Positions 9,455 to 18,040 of a stretch of 21,789 nt of DNA are shown piece by piece (the stretch's first letter is position 1; each line of letters begins with the position of its first letter). Under the pieces are notes generated by a model. That model was not told the origin of the DNA and ran no database searches. It saw only the letters and a list, made by a program, of their open reading frames with translations. A program made the position numbers and the translations under genes. Source of the DNA: Gonium pectorale (taxonomy: Eukaryota; Chlorophyta; Chlorophyceae; Chlamydomonadales; Volvocaceae); NCBI GenBank assembly GCA_001584585.1, contig LSYV01000011.1, forward strand, positions 2,704,782-2,726,570. Reading direction: 5' to 3'.

Positions 9455-11007
9455 ATGGCCACCCTTAAGCCATACGCGAGCGTCCTACATGCAGTCCTTG
9501 TTTGGCTGGACATCGCATTGGATGTTCTTGTTTTAGTTACTTGGGCATCGTATCACCTGGCGACACTTCTTTACATTGGGCTCGCGATTCTACTGCTAGC
9601 GCAGGTGGTAGCAGCCCTTGCAGTCACGAGGGTGAGGAGTTGCAAAGCTGTCGCTCGCCCTGCCCGCCCTGCGTACTACCGCCGCCCGCCCATATTGGTG
9701 GCCCCACTACAAGCAAGCTATCTAGTTATCCGCCCCGGCCCAACTAGCTAGCTATCAATCCCCGCCCTTACGTACTTGCACTGCAGTGGTATGCCCTCGC
9801 GCGGGAGAGTGGCATCGTTCAGCATGGTTTCCGTGACGTGCCATTCATGTGGAACATACCCACATGGGCAGTCCCGTTCTTGCAAATCCTGCAAGTGCCT
9901 CTGATGTTCGCGGTATACCAGGATTTCCGCCGCACGCACCGCCAGCAGCAAGCCAACGCTGTGCATCCTGAGAGTATGCCAAGCAGAGCGCCGGAGGTAC
10001 AACCAGCAGTGCTTACGTCAGCCAAGAGCATGCACCTTACACTCGGCATGAAGGCCTACCTTGGGGACAACGGAGAGCGCGTTCAGCGCCTCAGCACGTT
10101 TACGGTTCTGGGCTTGCGGGTGAGCTCGCTCGTTTCTTGTCGGTGGCGTTAGTTGTTTGTGGTGTGACCTCTGTGTGTCTTTCTAGCGCAGGGCAGCGAG
10201 GCGTCCATGGAGGCGTTCCCGCAATTGGGCCTCCAACTGTACGTTATGTTCAGTACAGGCCTCTTCTCCTTCGTTACTGTTGCTTCTGTGGTCATCAGCG
10301 CACTTTCCATCTCTCTCACCGCAGCACAGCTTTCCATGGAGCGCAGCCTCTTGCGGGGTGAACTCAACCAGCTCTTCAGCATGTGTGTGGCTATTGCAGG
10401 CCAGCTTTGCCTCCGCATTACATCAATCGTCTTCTTGGTGGTATCCCAAGGCCGCTGGGGGGCAGTGTACGTTGGTATCCTTTGCATCTCGGATGTTCTG
10501 GTAGGATACATGTTGAACAGGCATATCATCAAAAGCCCGTTGAAGCTACTACTCTTCTTCATGAACAACTTCATGGTTGTGCCCGGCGGCATGATGCTAC
10601 TACAGTTTGGGACTACCGCAGCTGACTGGTTCTCTTGGCGGAACTGGGCGGACGTCGGCATACGCATTGCCTGGGCAGGCGCCGCAGTTGCACTCTCTTT
10701 AACCCTTCAACCCCAAGGTGCATGTGAAACTATTCAGAGCAACAGTACATGCGCAGTAAGCGGGGCATTGCTTGTGGTGTAATGTGCTGCTGACCACCTT
10801 CAACTGTTGAACGTGCAGGGCTGCTGTACACGGCGGTTGCAGGTTCGCGAAGTTGTGCCCATAACATGCGCATGTGCCGTCATGGCTATCATTGGCCCTC
10901 TGCTGATGGAGTGGGCTGACAAGTCACATGCCAGCGTTATTACGGCCAATGAGTGCGGGGCTCTTGTGGAACAAGAACAGTCATCAGGTGCTACAACGCC
11001 AGTTTAG
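9455..11007 (+). CDS. Multi-pass membrane protein, XK-related (XKR) family-like, four exons
   Basis: My model joins exons 9455-9631, 9787-10119, 10192-10755 and 10819-11007: 420 residues with three phase-0 GT-AG introns of 155, 72 and 63 bp. The donors are GTGAGG, GTGAGC and GTAAGC; all acceptors end in CAG. The start has a strong context, ACCATGG. Exon 1 has two hydrophobic stretches (about 11-31 and 34-57). Exon 2 has one around PTWAVPFLQILQVPLMFAVY. Exon 3 begins GSEASMEAFPQLGLQLYVMF, matching the E-x-x-P-Q-L-x-L-Q-L-Y core of XK-related proteins, followed by VVISALSISLTAAQLSMERS, as in that family. Two or three more helices follow, with one in exon 4. Animal XKRs include phospholipid scramblases; activity here is unproven. 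Family assignment rests on the motif and topology. Confidence 0.68.
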
Positions 11008-11226
11008 GTGTGCAAGCCGGGCTCGGCATATGTATATATGTATCCGCACGCACTCTGCGGCTGTCCAGACAACAGTAACTAACTGTATGCCTTGCAAGGC
11101 GACTTTGGATCGTTGTGGACGTAAACTTTCTAGCCCCGCGTGTATGTAGGAGGAGGGCTGATGAGCCAAACCTAGGGGCAGCCCTTTTATTTACACTAGT
11201 GGACTTGGCAGCAGGCTGTTCGCAAT

Positions 11227-11232
11227 AATAAA
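11227..11232 (+). terminator. Candidate polyadenylation signal AATAAA
   Basis: AATAAA lies about 220 bp past the TAG of the XK-like gene and about 85 bp before the Gypsy LTR-like sequence. It is the only plausible canonical signal in the interval, and no TGTAA of the volvocine algal type was seen. Use of this site is unproven. Confidence 0.4.
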
Positions 11233-11665
11233 AGAGAAGTTGCCTGCGTGGCGAGCCGACGTGCGTGACGGAGGAGATCCACGCGTGTGGCTCCTGCTGG
11301 GCGCGGACAAAATTGTTAGTTGTATCATGCATGCAATGCAGCGTGCATGTGGTGACGAGACGCTGTTGGGCGGCTCGGCACGGGGCTATGTCGCATGTGT
11401 GCGCATAGTCGTGGCTGGCTTTATTTGGTAGTGGCGTATTGACGCACTACACCATTGGTTGTTAGACTCAGTTGGATTGCCGACATGTCTTACCGTAGTT
11501 GGGATCGTGTTCCCAAGGTTACACTATGAAACCGGTATCGGAGTTGAACTCTGTGTTATCCCTACCATCGCCGGAGCTATACATATAAGCTCACAACTCT
11601 ATCAACCGGTAGTAGTTCTCACTACCACCTATAACGGACTTGGGTTTGGGGTGAAGTTCATCATC

Positions 11666-11990
11666 CGGATATGTATGGCGCTGCCCCTGACGCAGTATGT
11701 ATGGGCACGGCTTGGCCCGCTCGGATGGCTGCACGGCGGGTTGGATGGGGAACGCATTCTCCTTGGCGTAATATATAGCTCCGTGCCGCTAGGGGCAGGT
11801 TTAGCCTTCTCGCCGCAGCCACCCATCCAGGCCCCGGCCCCCGCCCTTCACCCCTCATCGGATATGTATGGCCCTGCCCCGGATGCATGCGGTACGGAAG
11901 GGCCCGCTCGGATGGCTGCGCGTGGTGGTTCCCATAGGCACCGTAAGAAGGCCGTCCCGCTAGGCAACCCCTGTGTCCATCCGCATGTGT
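11666..11990 (+). repeat. Diverged tandem repeat, unit about 190 bp
   Basis: Blocks shared in the same order are GGATATGTATGG at 11667 and 11860, CCCGCTCGGATGGCTGC at 11716 and 11903, and CCGT[GC]CCGCTAGG at 11781 and 11952. The offsets shrink from 193 to 187 to 171 bp, so the second copy has deletions. The repeat lies inside the putative 5' LTR and could explain its extra length. Confidence 0.65.
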
Positions 11991-12278
11991 TAACTTGCCG
12001 GTCCCATACATTTTGGAGGGGGGGGGGGCGGGTTTTGGATGGGGGGGCCGGCCGCCGGGCAAGTCGGGACGGCAACCAGTTTCTGCCCTTCAAATCTGGC
12101 AATGTAGCTTGTCAGCAGACATGTATGCGGTACCCTTTTTGCACAACTAACGTTTTGTGCAAGGAAGCGCCTTGAACCTGGCAGAAAATCTCCGACTCTA
12201 TCGTAAGCGACACTAACAACCTATTTGTTATGCATAAGAGAAGTCCTCGCGCAGTTCCTTGACCTTTTTCGGGCAAGT

Positions 12279-12310
12279 GCGGGGAGGGCAACCACGGTTG
12301 CTCTCCCCGC
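12279..12310. repeat. 32-nt near-perfect hairpin
   Basis: GCGGGGAG at 12279-12286 pairs with CTCCCCGC at 12303-12310. Inside this, a G-T wobble and GCAAC/GTTGC continue the stem to about 14 pairs around a 4-nt loop (CACG). In the putative LTR this could act in RNA folding or 3'-end formation. It has no T-run on either side and is not a bacterial-type terminator. Confidence 0.6.
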
Positions 12311-12612
12311 AATTCTAAAAGCAACCACCTCAATGCTCTCAAAACATCACTGTTTGCCCATTAGGCATATATGCAACGTTATTTTATCAAAGGCTCCTCA
12401 ACTGTACCACTCAAGCCTTACTCAAACTAGAGTTGTAATACACTACTAGCACTTCAATAGCCAGCATGAATGAAATCTGCGCCGCTGCGGCTTCAACTGC
12501 TGCCCGCGCCGTGGGGCGGGCGTCCCCCAAGGGGGGAACTTATGTCCGAATTACCCGGTTAACGCCGTTTCGGCTGCCATAGGTTTGGGGAACGTTATAA
12601 CAACACTATAAT

Positions 12613-12624
12613 TGGTATCGGCCT
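12613..12624 (+). other. Candidate primer-binding site
   Basis: TGGTATCGG at 12613-12621 resembles the TGGTATCAGAGC used by many Gypsy elements to prime with initiator Met-tRNA, but the match fades after 9 bases. It lies 7 nt past the proposed LTR end and about 410 bp before gag. Another similar string, GGTATCGGAG at about 11535, is less well placed. Confidence 0.4.
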
Positions 12625-13024
12625 TCCCTGGGGGCTGTCGGCTTCCGCTGTGAATCCCCGATATGTCGACTATTTCTATGGACGTTGACTCGGTCCTGCA
12701 GGCCGCCGCTGGTAACGCTGTGTAACCGTTGCCTCGCATTGTTGCTTATCCCTGTTTCCTTCCCGCCCGTGCTCAGTGCTTGAGCCCTGCGCGTAGGAAC
12801 CGGGATTGTCAGCAACCCTGCTGGCGCTGACTCCCTTGGCGCGTCGGAATCGACCGTTCGTGTCGAGACCCTGGTCGCCGGACTAGGCGGCTTTGCGCTG
12901 CCAGCCCGTTCGTCGGCGGTTCGCCACGGCCAGCGGCCTGGTGGGCGCTCTCACCGCTCGCGCCCTGTTCGGTAGGGTCATAGGGTGCTGGCATTTTGCG
13001 TGATCGCCTTGTTCGCTTTGTGCC

Positions 13025-14560
13025 ATGGACGCGATCTATGCGGCTGCTTACGCGACTGGCCTTTTGCCAGCTGCACCGGTTCCGCCCGCTGGGGGCTTGG
13101 CAGTACAGCCTGTTGCTGCTGCCGCCGCTGTTGCGCCCCCTGCCGCCGTTGCTGCCGCCGCCGCTGTTGCGCCCCCTGCCGCTGTTGCTGCAGTGGGACC
13201 TGCGCAAGGGCCGCCTGAGGCTGTGCCCCCTGGGGTCGGTGCGCCCGGACTTGACCCCGTGGCTGTGCCCCCCGGGGCTGGTGCTCCCTTAGGTCCCGCC
13301 CCTGGCGATGCGCGCAATGTTGTGCCACCCGCGGACATGCTGCTTGCATTTGCGGACCGGTTTGCCGCTGCTATGGATGCCCGTTAGGAGCAACGTCGCC
13401 GTGACGCCTTTGCGGCTCTCGGACTTGCTCCACACCCTGCTGAACTGCCCCTGCTTGCCCTTGGTGGCCCTGCAGCACCGTCTGTCACGGCGCCGTCGCC
13501 TGCCTCTGCGGCTGCCGCTGGTGCGGCTCTGACGGCTCCCTTGGCGACGCCCACGCCTTCGGCTCCGGCCACCGTGGCGCCGCTGACGGCTGACGCTGTG
13601 CGGGTTAGTGTCACGGTTCCCAAGCTTACTTTGGATGGGATAAGCTTGAGACCGCGAAGCGCCCGGCACGTGTGCGGACCTTTGTACGGGATATGCGCGC
13701 CTTGTTTGACGTCGCGTCCTGGGGGTCTTCTGATGCGTACCGCCGCCTCCACCTTGCCAATGCCTTTGAAGGCGAGGTGCGCGCGTGGTACGACGAGTGG
13801 TCCTTGGCACGGCCCTCGTTCACGTCGGATGAGCTGGTTGGCAACCTGCTGCTGACGTTTGCGCCTATGATCCGCTCTGCCGAGCAGGAGGCACGCCTGA
13901 AGCTCACAAGCAAAGCTTATGCCATGCGTGCTGGGGAGTCTGTGTCGGCATACCGTAGCCGCTTTGAGGCGGTCATGGCGGACATTCCCACAGTTTCCCA
14001 GACGGAGCGCATGTTCTGGTTTGGTTTTGGCATGTCCGAACGCCTTGCCTCTGCGTGCGCTGCTGACCACGCTGGCCAGGACTTTGCGTCCTACTCTGCT
14101 CTTGTGCAGTTTGCCCTTGACCAGGAGGCTCGCGCTCTTGCCGCACGCCAAACCCGTACTGCCCTCCGCTCAAATTCCGTTGCCCGGCAGGCGGACCGCG
14201 ACGAGCCGGCGGCCCCTCCCGCCAAGAAGGCAAAGGTGGCACGCCCGGCGGCCGCTCAGGCCGCTGCCGCCTCCGCTGCTCCGCGAGGCGGGGCCCATGG
14301 CGGCACGCACCCCACGAAGCAGCACAAGACCGGTGGGTCGGGCGGGGCTGACACGTCCCAGCGTGCGACCGACGCCAAGTCGAAGTACTTGTCGCGCATA
14401 AAGTGCTACGGCTGTGGCAGATTAGGCCACAAGCATGAGCATTGCCCGGCTCCTAAGCGCCCGTACCCGGGCAAGGGCAAGGGGCACAGCTGCCGCCGCT
14501 GCTGCTGCTGCTGCTGCCGCTGCTGCTGACGCGGACATTGACTTGGAGGCGCTGGACTAG
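13025..14560 (+). pseudogene. Gypsy gag (capsid and nucleocapsid), broken
   Basis: ATG at 13025 sits in a GCCATGG context. The first 120 codons are a low-complexity Ala/Pro/Val region built from GCC/GCT/CCG repeats. A TAG at 13385-13387 interrupts an otherwise continuous frame (DAR, stop, EQRRRDAFAALGLAP). A frameshift near 13630 leads to WDKLETAKRPARVRTFVRDM and the capsid-like core, with FEGEVRAWYDEW, ELVGNLLLTFAP and ESVSAYRSRFE typical of retrotransposon gag. A basic region and one CCHC zinc knuckle, CYGCGRLGHKHEHC (14404-14445), bind RNA. After another one-base shift in a GCT/GCC run, an Ala-rich tail ends DADIDLEALD and TAG at 14558-14560. Gag forms the virus-like particle. Confidence 0.85.
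14487..14530 (+). repeat. GCT/GCC trinucleotide run at the gag C-terminus
   Basis: Repeated GCT and GCC codons encode polyalanine in the presumed gag frame, or a run of Cys in the shifted frame. Slippage here probably caused the one-base frameshift that separates the zinc knuckle from the acidic tail. Confidence 0.8.
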
Positions 14561-14599
14561 GGGGCTGCCCAGGTCTGCATTGGGGGCAGGTTACCATGT

Positions 14600-15060
14600 G
14601 TTCGGTCGGTCGCACTTTGTCGCGTGCACCGCGCCGTCCGGCTAGACGTTCTTGACTTGGTTCAGTCCAAGATTGGCCGACGCTTCTTTTTTGACGCCTG
14701 CGCAGGCTGTGCGGGTTTTGAGTAACCTTGGGAAGCTGTCGCGTCCGCTCTCTGTGGCCCACCTTGGTGGCCACACTGTCTGGTCTGCCCCCTCCTCCCG
14801 TTCACAACTGCATGCTAATCTTGAGCAGTTCCGCCAGTGCAAACGCCGTCACCCTGACACTGCTGTCGCCCTCTTGCAGCCCTCTTATGTCACGCGTGGG
14901 ACGCCACCGTGTTCGGGTATGCGCCGGGTGCATGTGTTCCCCCGGGGCTCTGTCTTGTTCAACGGGATCGACAGTCAGGGCTCGCATGTTGCACTGCCTC
15001 CTCTCTCGCACTCTGCTGAGGTGTGGTATAACCATCCCTCTCTTGCGGCCTCTGCCGCCG
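14600..15060 (+). pseudogene. Gypsy pol N-terminus: methyltransferase-like domain
   Basis: Downstream of the gag TAG, in the same frame, VRLDVLDLVQSKIGRRFFFD leads into DACA at about 14700, resembling the [FL]-x-L-D-A-C-A start of phage Dam-like adenine methyltransferases. The frame shifts near 14715. The new frame has GGHTVWSAPSSRSQLHANLE, corresponding to the W-x-N-P-P-[FY] box followed by a helix, then CKRRHPDTAVALLQP and GMRRVHVFPRGSVLFNG, matching the later strand and G-M-x-x-V-H-x-[FY]-P-x-G-x-x-L-F element of these modules. The N-P-P-[FY] position reads SAPSS, so activity is unlikely. Such domains are known in some algal and protist retroelements; this assignment is by motif memory only. 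Confidence 0.5.
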
Positions 15061-15478
15061 AGGAGCCCTGTACCTCCTCCGTGTGGCTGCCAGTTGCCGC
15101 TGCTGCAGGCGATGGACTGCCGCTGATTGAAGCGAAAGTCGCTGGCATTTGGCTTCAGCTGCTGGTCGACTCTGGTGCCAGCACATGATTTCATCTCCGA
15201 GGCCTTTGTCATGCCTCATGCGCCTTGGCCTTCGTGTCATGCCTTGCGGTTGATCGCATGTGACCTTGGCCGACGGAGGTAAGCAGGCCATTTTGGGGCA
15301 GGTCTCTTTGCGACTTGCTGTGGGACGCCTCCGGCTAACTGTGAAGCCGTACGTACTGCCCGCAATTACTGATGCGGCTTCGTACATCCTTGGGTCCACC
15401 ACCATGGCACAGTACTCTGCTGTTGTTCACTACGGCAAGCGCTCTGTGCGCCTGTGCAAGGGACGGCTGTGCTATGCG
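15061..15478 (+). pseudogene. Gypsy aspartic protease, broken
   Basis: LPLIEAKVAGIWLQLLVDSGAST carries the D-S-G-A-S active site of retropepsins (DSG at about 15168-15176). A TGA follows at 15186-15188, and the homology goes on in a second frame (DFISEAFVMPHAPWPS) and then a third from 15260 (VTLADGGKQAILGQVSLRLA). SYILGSTTMAQYSAVVHYG, near the end, is the conserved I-L-G region. The frame runs into the hAT-like insertion at 15479. Removing that insertion on paper, with one target copy, places CYA directly before VPFASV of the RT region. The protease would process Gag-Pol; this copy cannot. Confidence 0.85.
15471..15478. repeat. Left copy of the 8-bp target-site duplication (GCTATGCG)
   Basis: Identical to 16458-16465 and directly abuts the left terminal inverted repeat of the hAT-like element. 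Confidence 0.92.
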
Positions 15479-15628
15479 TAGGGTTGTGCCTGGCATTAGG
15501 ATTATTTTTATAACGTACAATTATTCTAATGAGAAATACGCCTATAACTGAGAATCCCTTGCGAGAAGGGGTAGAAGTGCATTATAGTACGATTCTACTC
15601 CTAAAGCTTGGATCCGGGTTAGAATTCG

Positions 15629-16076
15629 TTGGATTCACATGAGAAACGCCACAAAAAGCGGAAAATTCGCAAAATTTATGCACTGATCTATGATACAACC
15701 ATTAAAAGCGCCATGTCAGAGCAAATAAAGAAGGCCGGCGCACGAGTCGAAGGAGCCGATGAGTCAAAGATTCAAACCTGCGCATGGCGACAAGATGCTA
15801 GACGCCCCGGCGTACGCTAACGCGCTCAATGATGCAAAATCAAAGTCGCGGGCGTGGTGGTGGTTCCGCTTTAACGTGGTGCTCACGGCGCAGGCTGTGT
15901 GGCTCCAATGCAGCCGCTGCGGGAAGACGCTCAGTGCCAAGAACCCGTCGCAAGTGTGCAGCCAGCACATCAAGGCGTGTGACAAGAAGCTCTCTAGTGG
16001 CTCCCTCTGTCACGGCTCGCGCACTGATTTGCGGAGGGGAATCGTACTCGGGCCCCTGCACGGGTCTGGTGCTTAG
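15629..16076 (+). pseudogene. Remnant of a hAT transposase N-terminus with a BED-type zinc finger
   Basis: An early basic stretch (KRHKKRKIRKIYAL, from about 15640) lies in one frame. The next frame, 15759-16076, holds SRAWWWFRF, then WLQCSRCGKTLSAKNPSQVC and SQHIKAC: aromatic residues followed by C-x2-C and H-x3-C, spaced as in BED DNA-binding fingers (about 15855-15980). BED fingers are typical of hAT transposase N-termini. The usual catalytic RNase-H-like core and C-terminal dimerisation region are absent, which fits an internally deleted derivative. Whether the two frames were one exon or are split by an intron cannot be told. Confidence 0.65.
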
Positions 16077-16190
16077 GCGGGGCTTGCATGCTCTCTAGTG
16101 GCTCCCTCTGTCACGGCGCACAAGGCGACAATGTAGTTTGATATCATGTTCGGGCCCCTGTATGGGTTTCATGTGTTGCATCCTTAGTAC
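15989..16190 (+). repeat. Tandem duplication, unit about 101 bp, inside the hAT-like element
   Basis: A 28-bp segment starting GCTCTCTAGTGGCTCC is identical at 15989-16016 and 16090-16117, and TCGGGCCCCTG recurs at 16048 and 16150. The middle of each unit has diverged. The second unit replaces what would be transposase coding sequence. Confidence 0.85.
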
Positions 16191-16457
16191 TGGCCTTTTT
16201 ATACCACCCAAGGGCGCCCTAGAATTGTGAGGGAGCCCACCTCCCGGTTCACATGTGCCGGTACCAAGTCTCCGCACCCTAAATATTGGAAACGTCTGAA
16301 ATACCTTGAGCGGTTACGCCCCCAAAGTTTCAGCCCGAAAAACCCAGTGGATCCCGAGATAGCCACGAAATTATCATGCTCATCCTAATGTTCTCAATTA
16401 GTTCTCATTAGAAATAATGGTAGAAGGAATCTCATTCTAAGGTCACGCACAACCCTA

Positions 16458-16465
16458 GCTATGCG
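16458..16465. repeat. Right copy of the 8-bp target-site duplication (GCTATGCG)
   Basis: Identical to 15471-15478 and directly abuts the right terminal inverted repeat. The duplication being intact suggests a fairly recent insertion, or at least no decay at the junctions. Confidence 0.92.
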
Positions 16466-18040
16466 GTGCCGTTCGCCTCCGTTCCGGTGGCTCCCGTTGT
16501 GGATGAGGCTGTTGACCCGCCCTGCTTGAACTTTGCTTGTGCTGCGCTTTGCTCTGCTGAGCGAGATCGCTCCAGGGATATTCAGCGCATTGGCCGCAAG
16601 GCGGCCGCCCGGGAATTGAAACGGGGTGCACATGGGCTGCTTGTTCGCCCTAACTTGCGTGCAAACCATGCGGTACCTGACACCGTGACGGATGCCAGTG
16701 CCGACCCACAGGTCCGTGCTCTGCTTGATGAGTACGCTGACTTGTTCCAGGAGATTCCTGGCTTGCCACCCGTTCGCCCGGTTGATCACACTGTGCCGCT
16801 CGTGCCTGGAGCCCGCCCTGTCTCGCGGCCCATGTACAGGCTCAGCGACACGGAGCTGAAAGAGGTCTAAGCCCAAGTGACGTCCCTTCTGAAAAAGGGT
16901 ATGATTCGTCCCAGCACGTCACCTTGGTCTGCTCCTATCTTGTTTGTTGGCAAGAAGGACGGCACATTACGCATGTGCATCGACTATCGGGGGCTGAATA
17001 CGGTCGCTGTGAAAAACCGCTACCCCTTGCCACGCGTTGATGATCTCCTTGATAACCTACGAGGAGCGACATTTTTCAGCTCCATTGACTTGCAGCAGGG
17101 GTACAATCAGATCCGGATCGATCCGGCTGACATTCCCACCACTGCTTTCAACACTCCCTTTGGGCACTTTGAGTACACTGTCCTGAGTTTCGGGCTGACC
17201 AATGCGCCCGCTACTTTTCAGGCTTGCATGGACCGCCTGTTCAGGCCGTACATTAACAACTTTGTCGTTTGCTACTCGGACATCTTGGTGTACTCGCGGA
17301 CTTTGGAGGAGCATCTTGAACACCTCCGTGCCGTCTTCGCTATCCTGCGCCGTGAGCAGTTCTACGCGAAGCTGTCCAAGTGCCACTGGGCCCGGTCTGA
17401 GGTGGAGTACCTTGGGCACATTGTGTCCGCCGATGGGGTACGGATGGATCCAAAGAAAACGGCCCCGCCTCTTTGCATGAACTCCTACTATGCATCCATT
17501 GCTGCGCCGTTGCACAACCTCACACGCGCTGGTGCTTTTGTTGCACCCATTGCTTGGCCGCCTGAGTGCCTGGCCGCCTTTGAAGCCATTAAGCGCGCCA
17601 TCTGTGAGGATGTGATCTTGCGGTTCCCTGACTATTCCCAACCCTTTCAAGTTGAGGTAATATCTGACGCCTCTCTCCGTGGTACCGGTGCTGTCCTCTT
17701 GCAGGATGGCCGTCCTGTCGCCTTTACCAGCAAGAAGTTCAGCAATGCCGAACGCAACTATACCACGGGCGAACAAGAGCTCCTGGCTGTCTTGAATGCC
17801 TTGAAGGAGTGGCGCTGTAACCTTGAAGGACGCGCCTTCGTGCTCAAAACTGACCACAATCCCCTCACCTTTTTGCAAGGTGTTCCCACGCTGAACTGCC
17901 GCCAGGCGCGGTGGATGGAATACCTGGCCCGCTTCAATTTTGAATGGGAGTACTTGAAGGATTCCCTCAACATCGCAGACGCATTGAGCCGGCATCCCTC
18001 CCTGCATGCCGCAATCCTCACGGCCGTCACCCCCCGTCAG
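16466..18040 (+). pseudogene. Gypsy reverse transcriptase and RNase H, broken
   Basis: One frame, interrupted by a TAA at 16868-16870 in the linker before RT (LKEV, stop, [12 protein letters not shown]). RT motifs follow in order: [34 protein letters not shown] with the first catalytic Asp, [11 protein letters not shown], then CYSDILVYS at 17270-17296. The last should be Y-x-D-D: one Asp codon is missing at 17279-17281, an in-frame loss that removes a catalytic residue. At about 17455-17490, DPKK is followed at once by [18 protein letters not shown], so about 35 residues of the usual connection (L-R-S-F-L-G-L-x-N-Y-Y) are deleted. RNase H motifs are present: [44 protein letters not shown] and [10 protein letters not shown]. 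Confidence 0.92.

Larger units (their letters stand above)
11314..12605 (+). repeat. Putative 5' LTR (boundaries uncertain)
   Basis: TTGTATCATG at 11320 begins a 48-bp stretch (to 11367) that matches 19539-19587 with two substitutions and small indels, the start of the 3' LTR. The proposed right end, ACAACA at 12600-12605, is the inverse of the TGTTGT seen at the 3' LTR start, and a primer-binding-site-like sequence follows 7 nt later. The implied length of about 1.29 kb is much longer than the 3' copy, and the interiors do not align by eye. This copy may carry insertions, or it may be a mosaic of two elements. Confidence 0.45.
15479..16457. mobile_element. hAT-like non-autonomous DNA transposon nested in pol
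   Basis: The 979-bp element starts TAGGGTTGTGC at 15479 and ends GCACAACCCTA at 16457, an 11-bp perfect terminal inverted repeat. Similarity continues imperfectly for about 60 bp (ATTATTCTAATGAGAA at 15520-15535 against its inverse at 16402-16418). It is flanked by a perfect 8-bp duplication, GCTATGCG, at 15471-15478 and 16458-16465. An 8-bp duplication and TAGGG-type ends are hallmarks of the hAT superfamily. Removing the element and one duplication restores the pol frame exactly, so it inserted after the Gypsy element. It holds a BED-finger remnant but no catalytic transposase core, and would need a transposase supplied elsewhere. Confidence 0.9.

Noticed and set aside
11455..11560. tRNA-like sequence with A-box-like TAGACTCAGTTGG and B-box-like GGAGTTGAACTC
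   Set aside because: The boxes are too far apart, no acceptor, anticodon or T stem can be formed, and the second box is just a short palindrome.
13048..13338. Minus-strand Ala/Gly/Thr/Pro-rich frame opposite the gag N-terminus
   Set aside because: It mirrors the low-complexity GCC/GCT repeats of gag; the plus strand has the Kozak-like ATG and continues into gag homology.
150..16200. Shared string TAGTACTGGCCTT at about 155 and inside the hAT-like element at about 16186
   Set aside because: Only about 13 bases match and the flanks do not align, so a common origin is not supported.
16466..16876. Reading 16466-16870 as a separate small gene ending at TAA
   Set aside because: The frame is the same as the RT frame downstream, and the sequence is the usual pre-RT linker (ALLDEYADLFQEIPGLPPV), so the TAA is a nonsense mutation.
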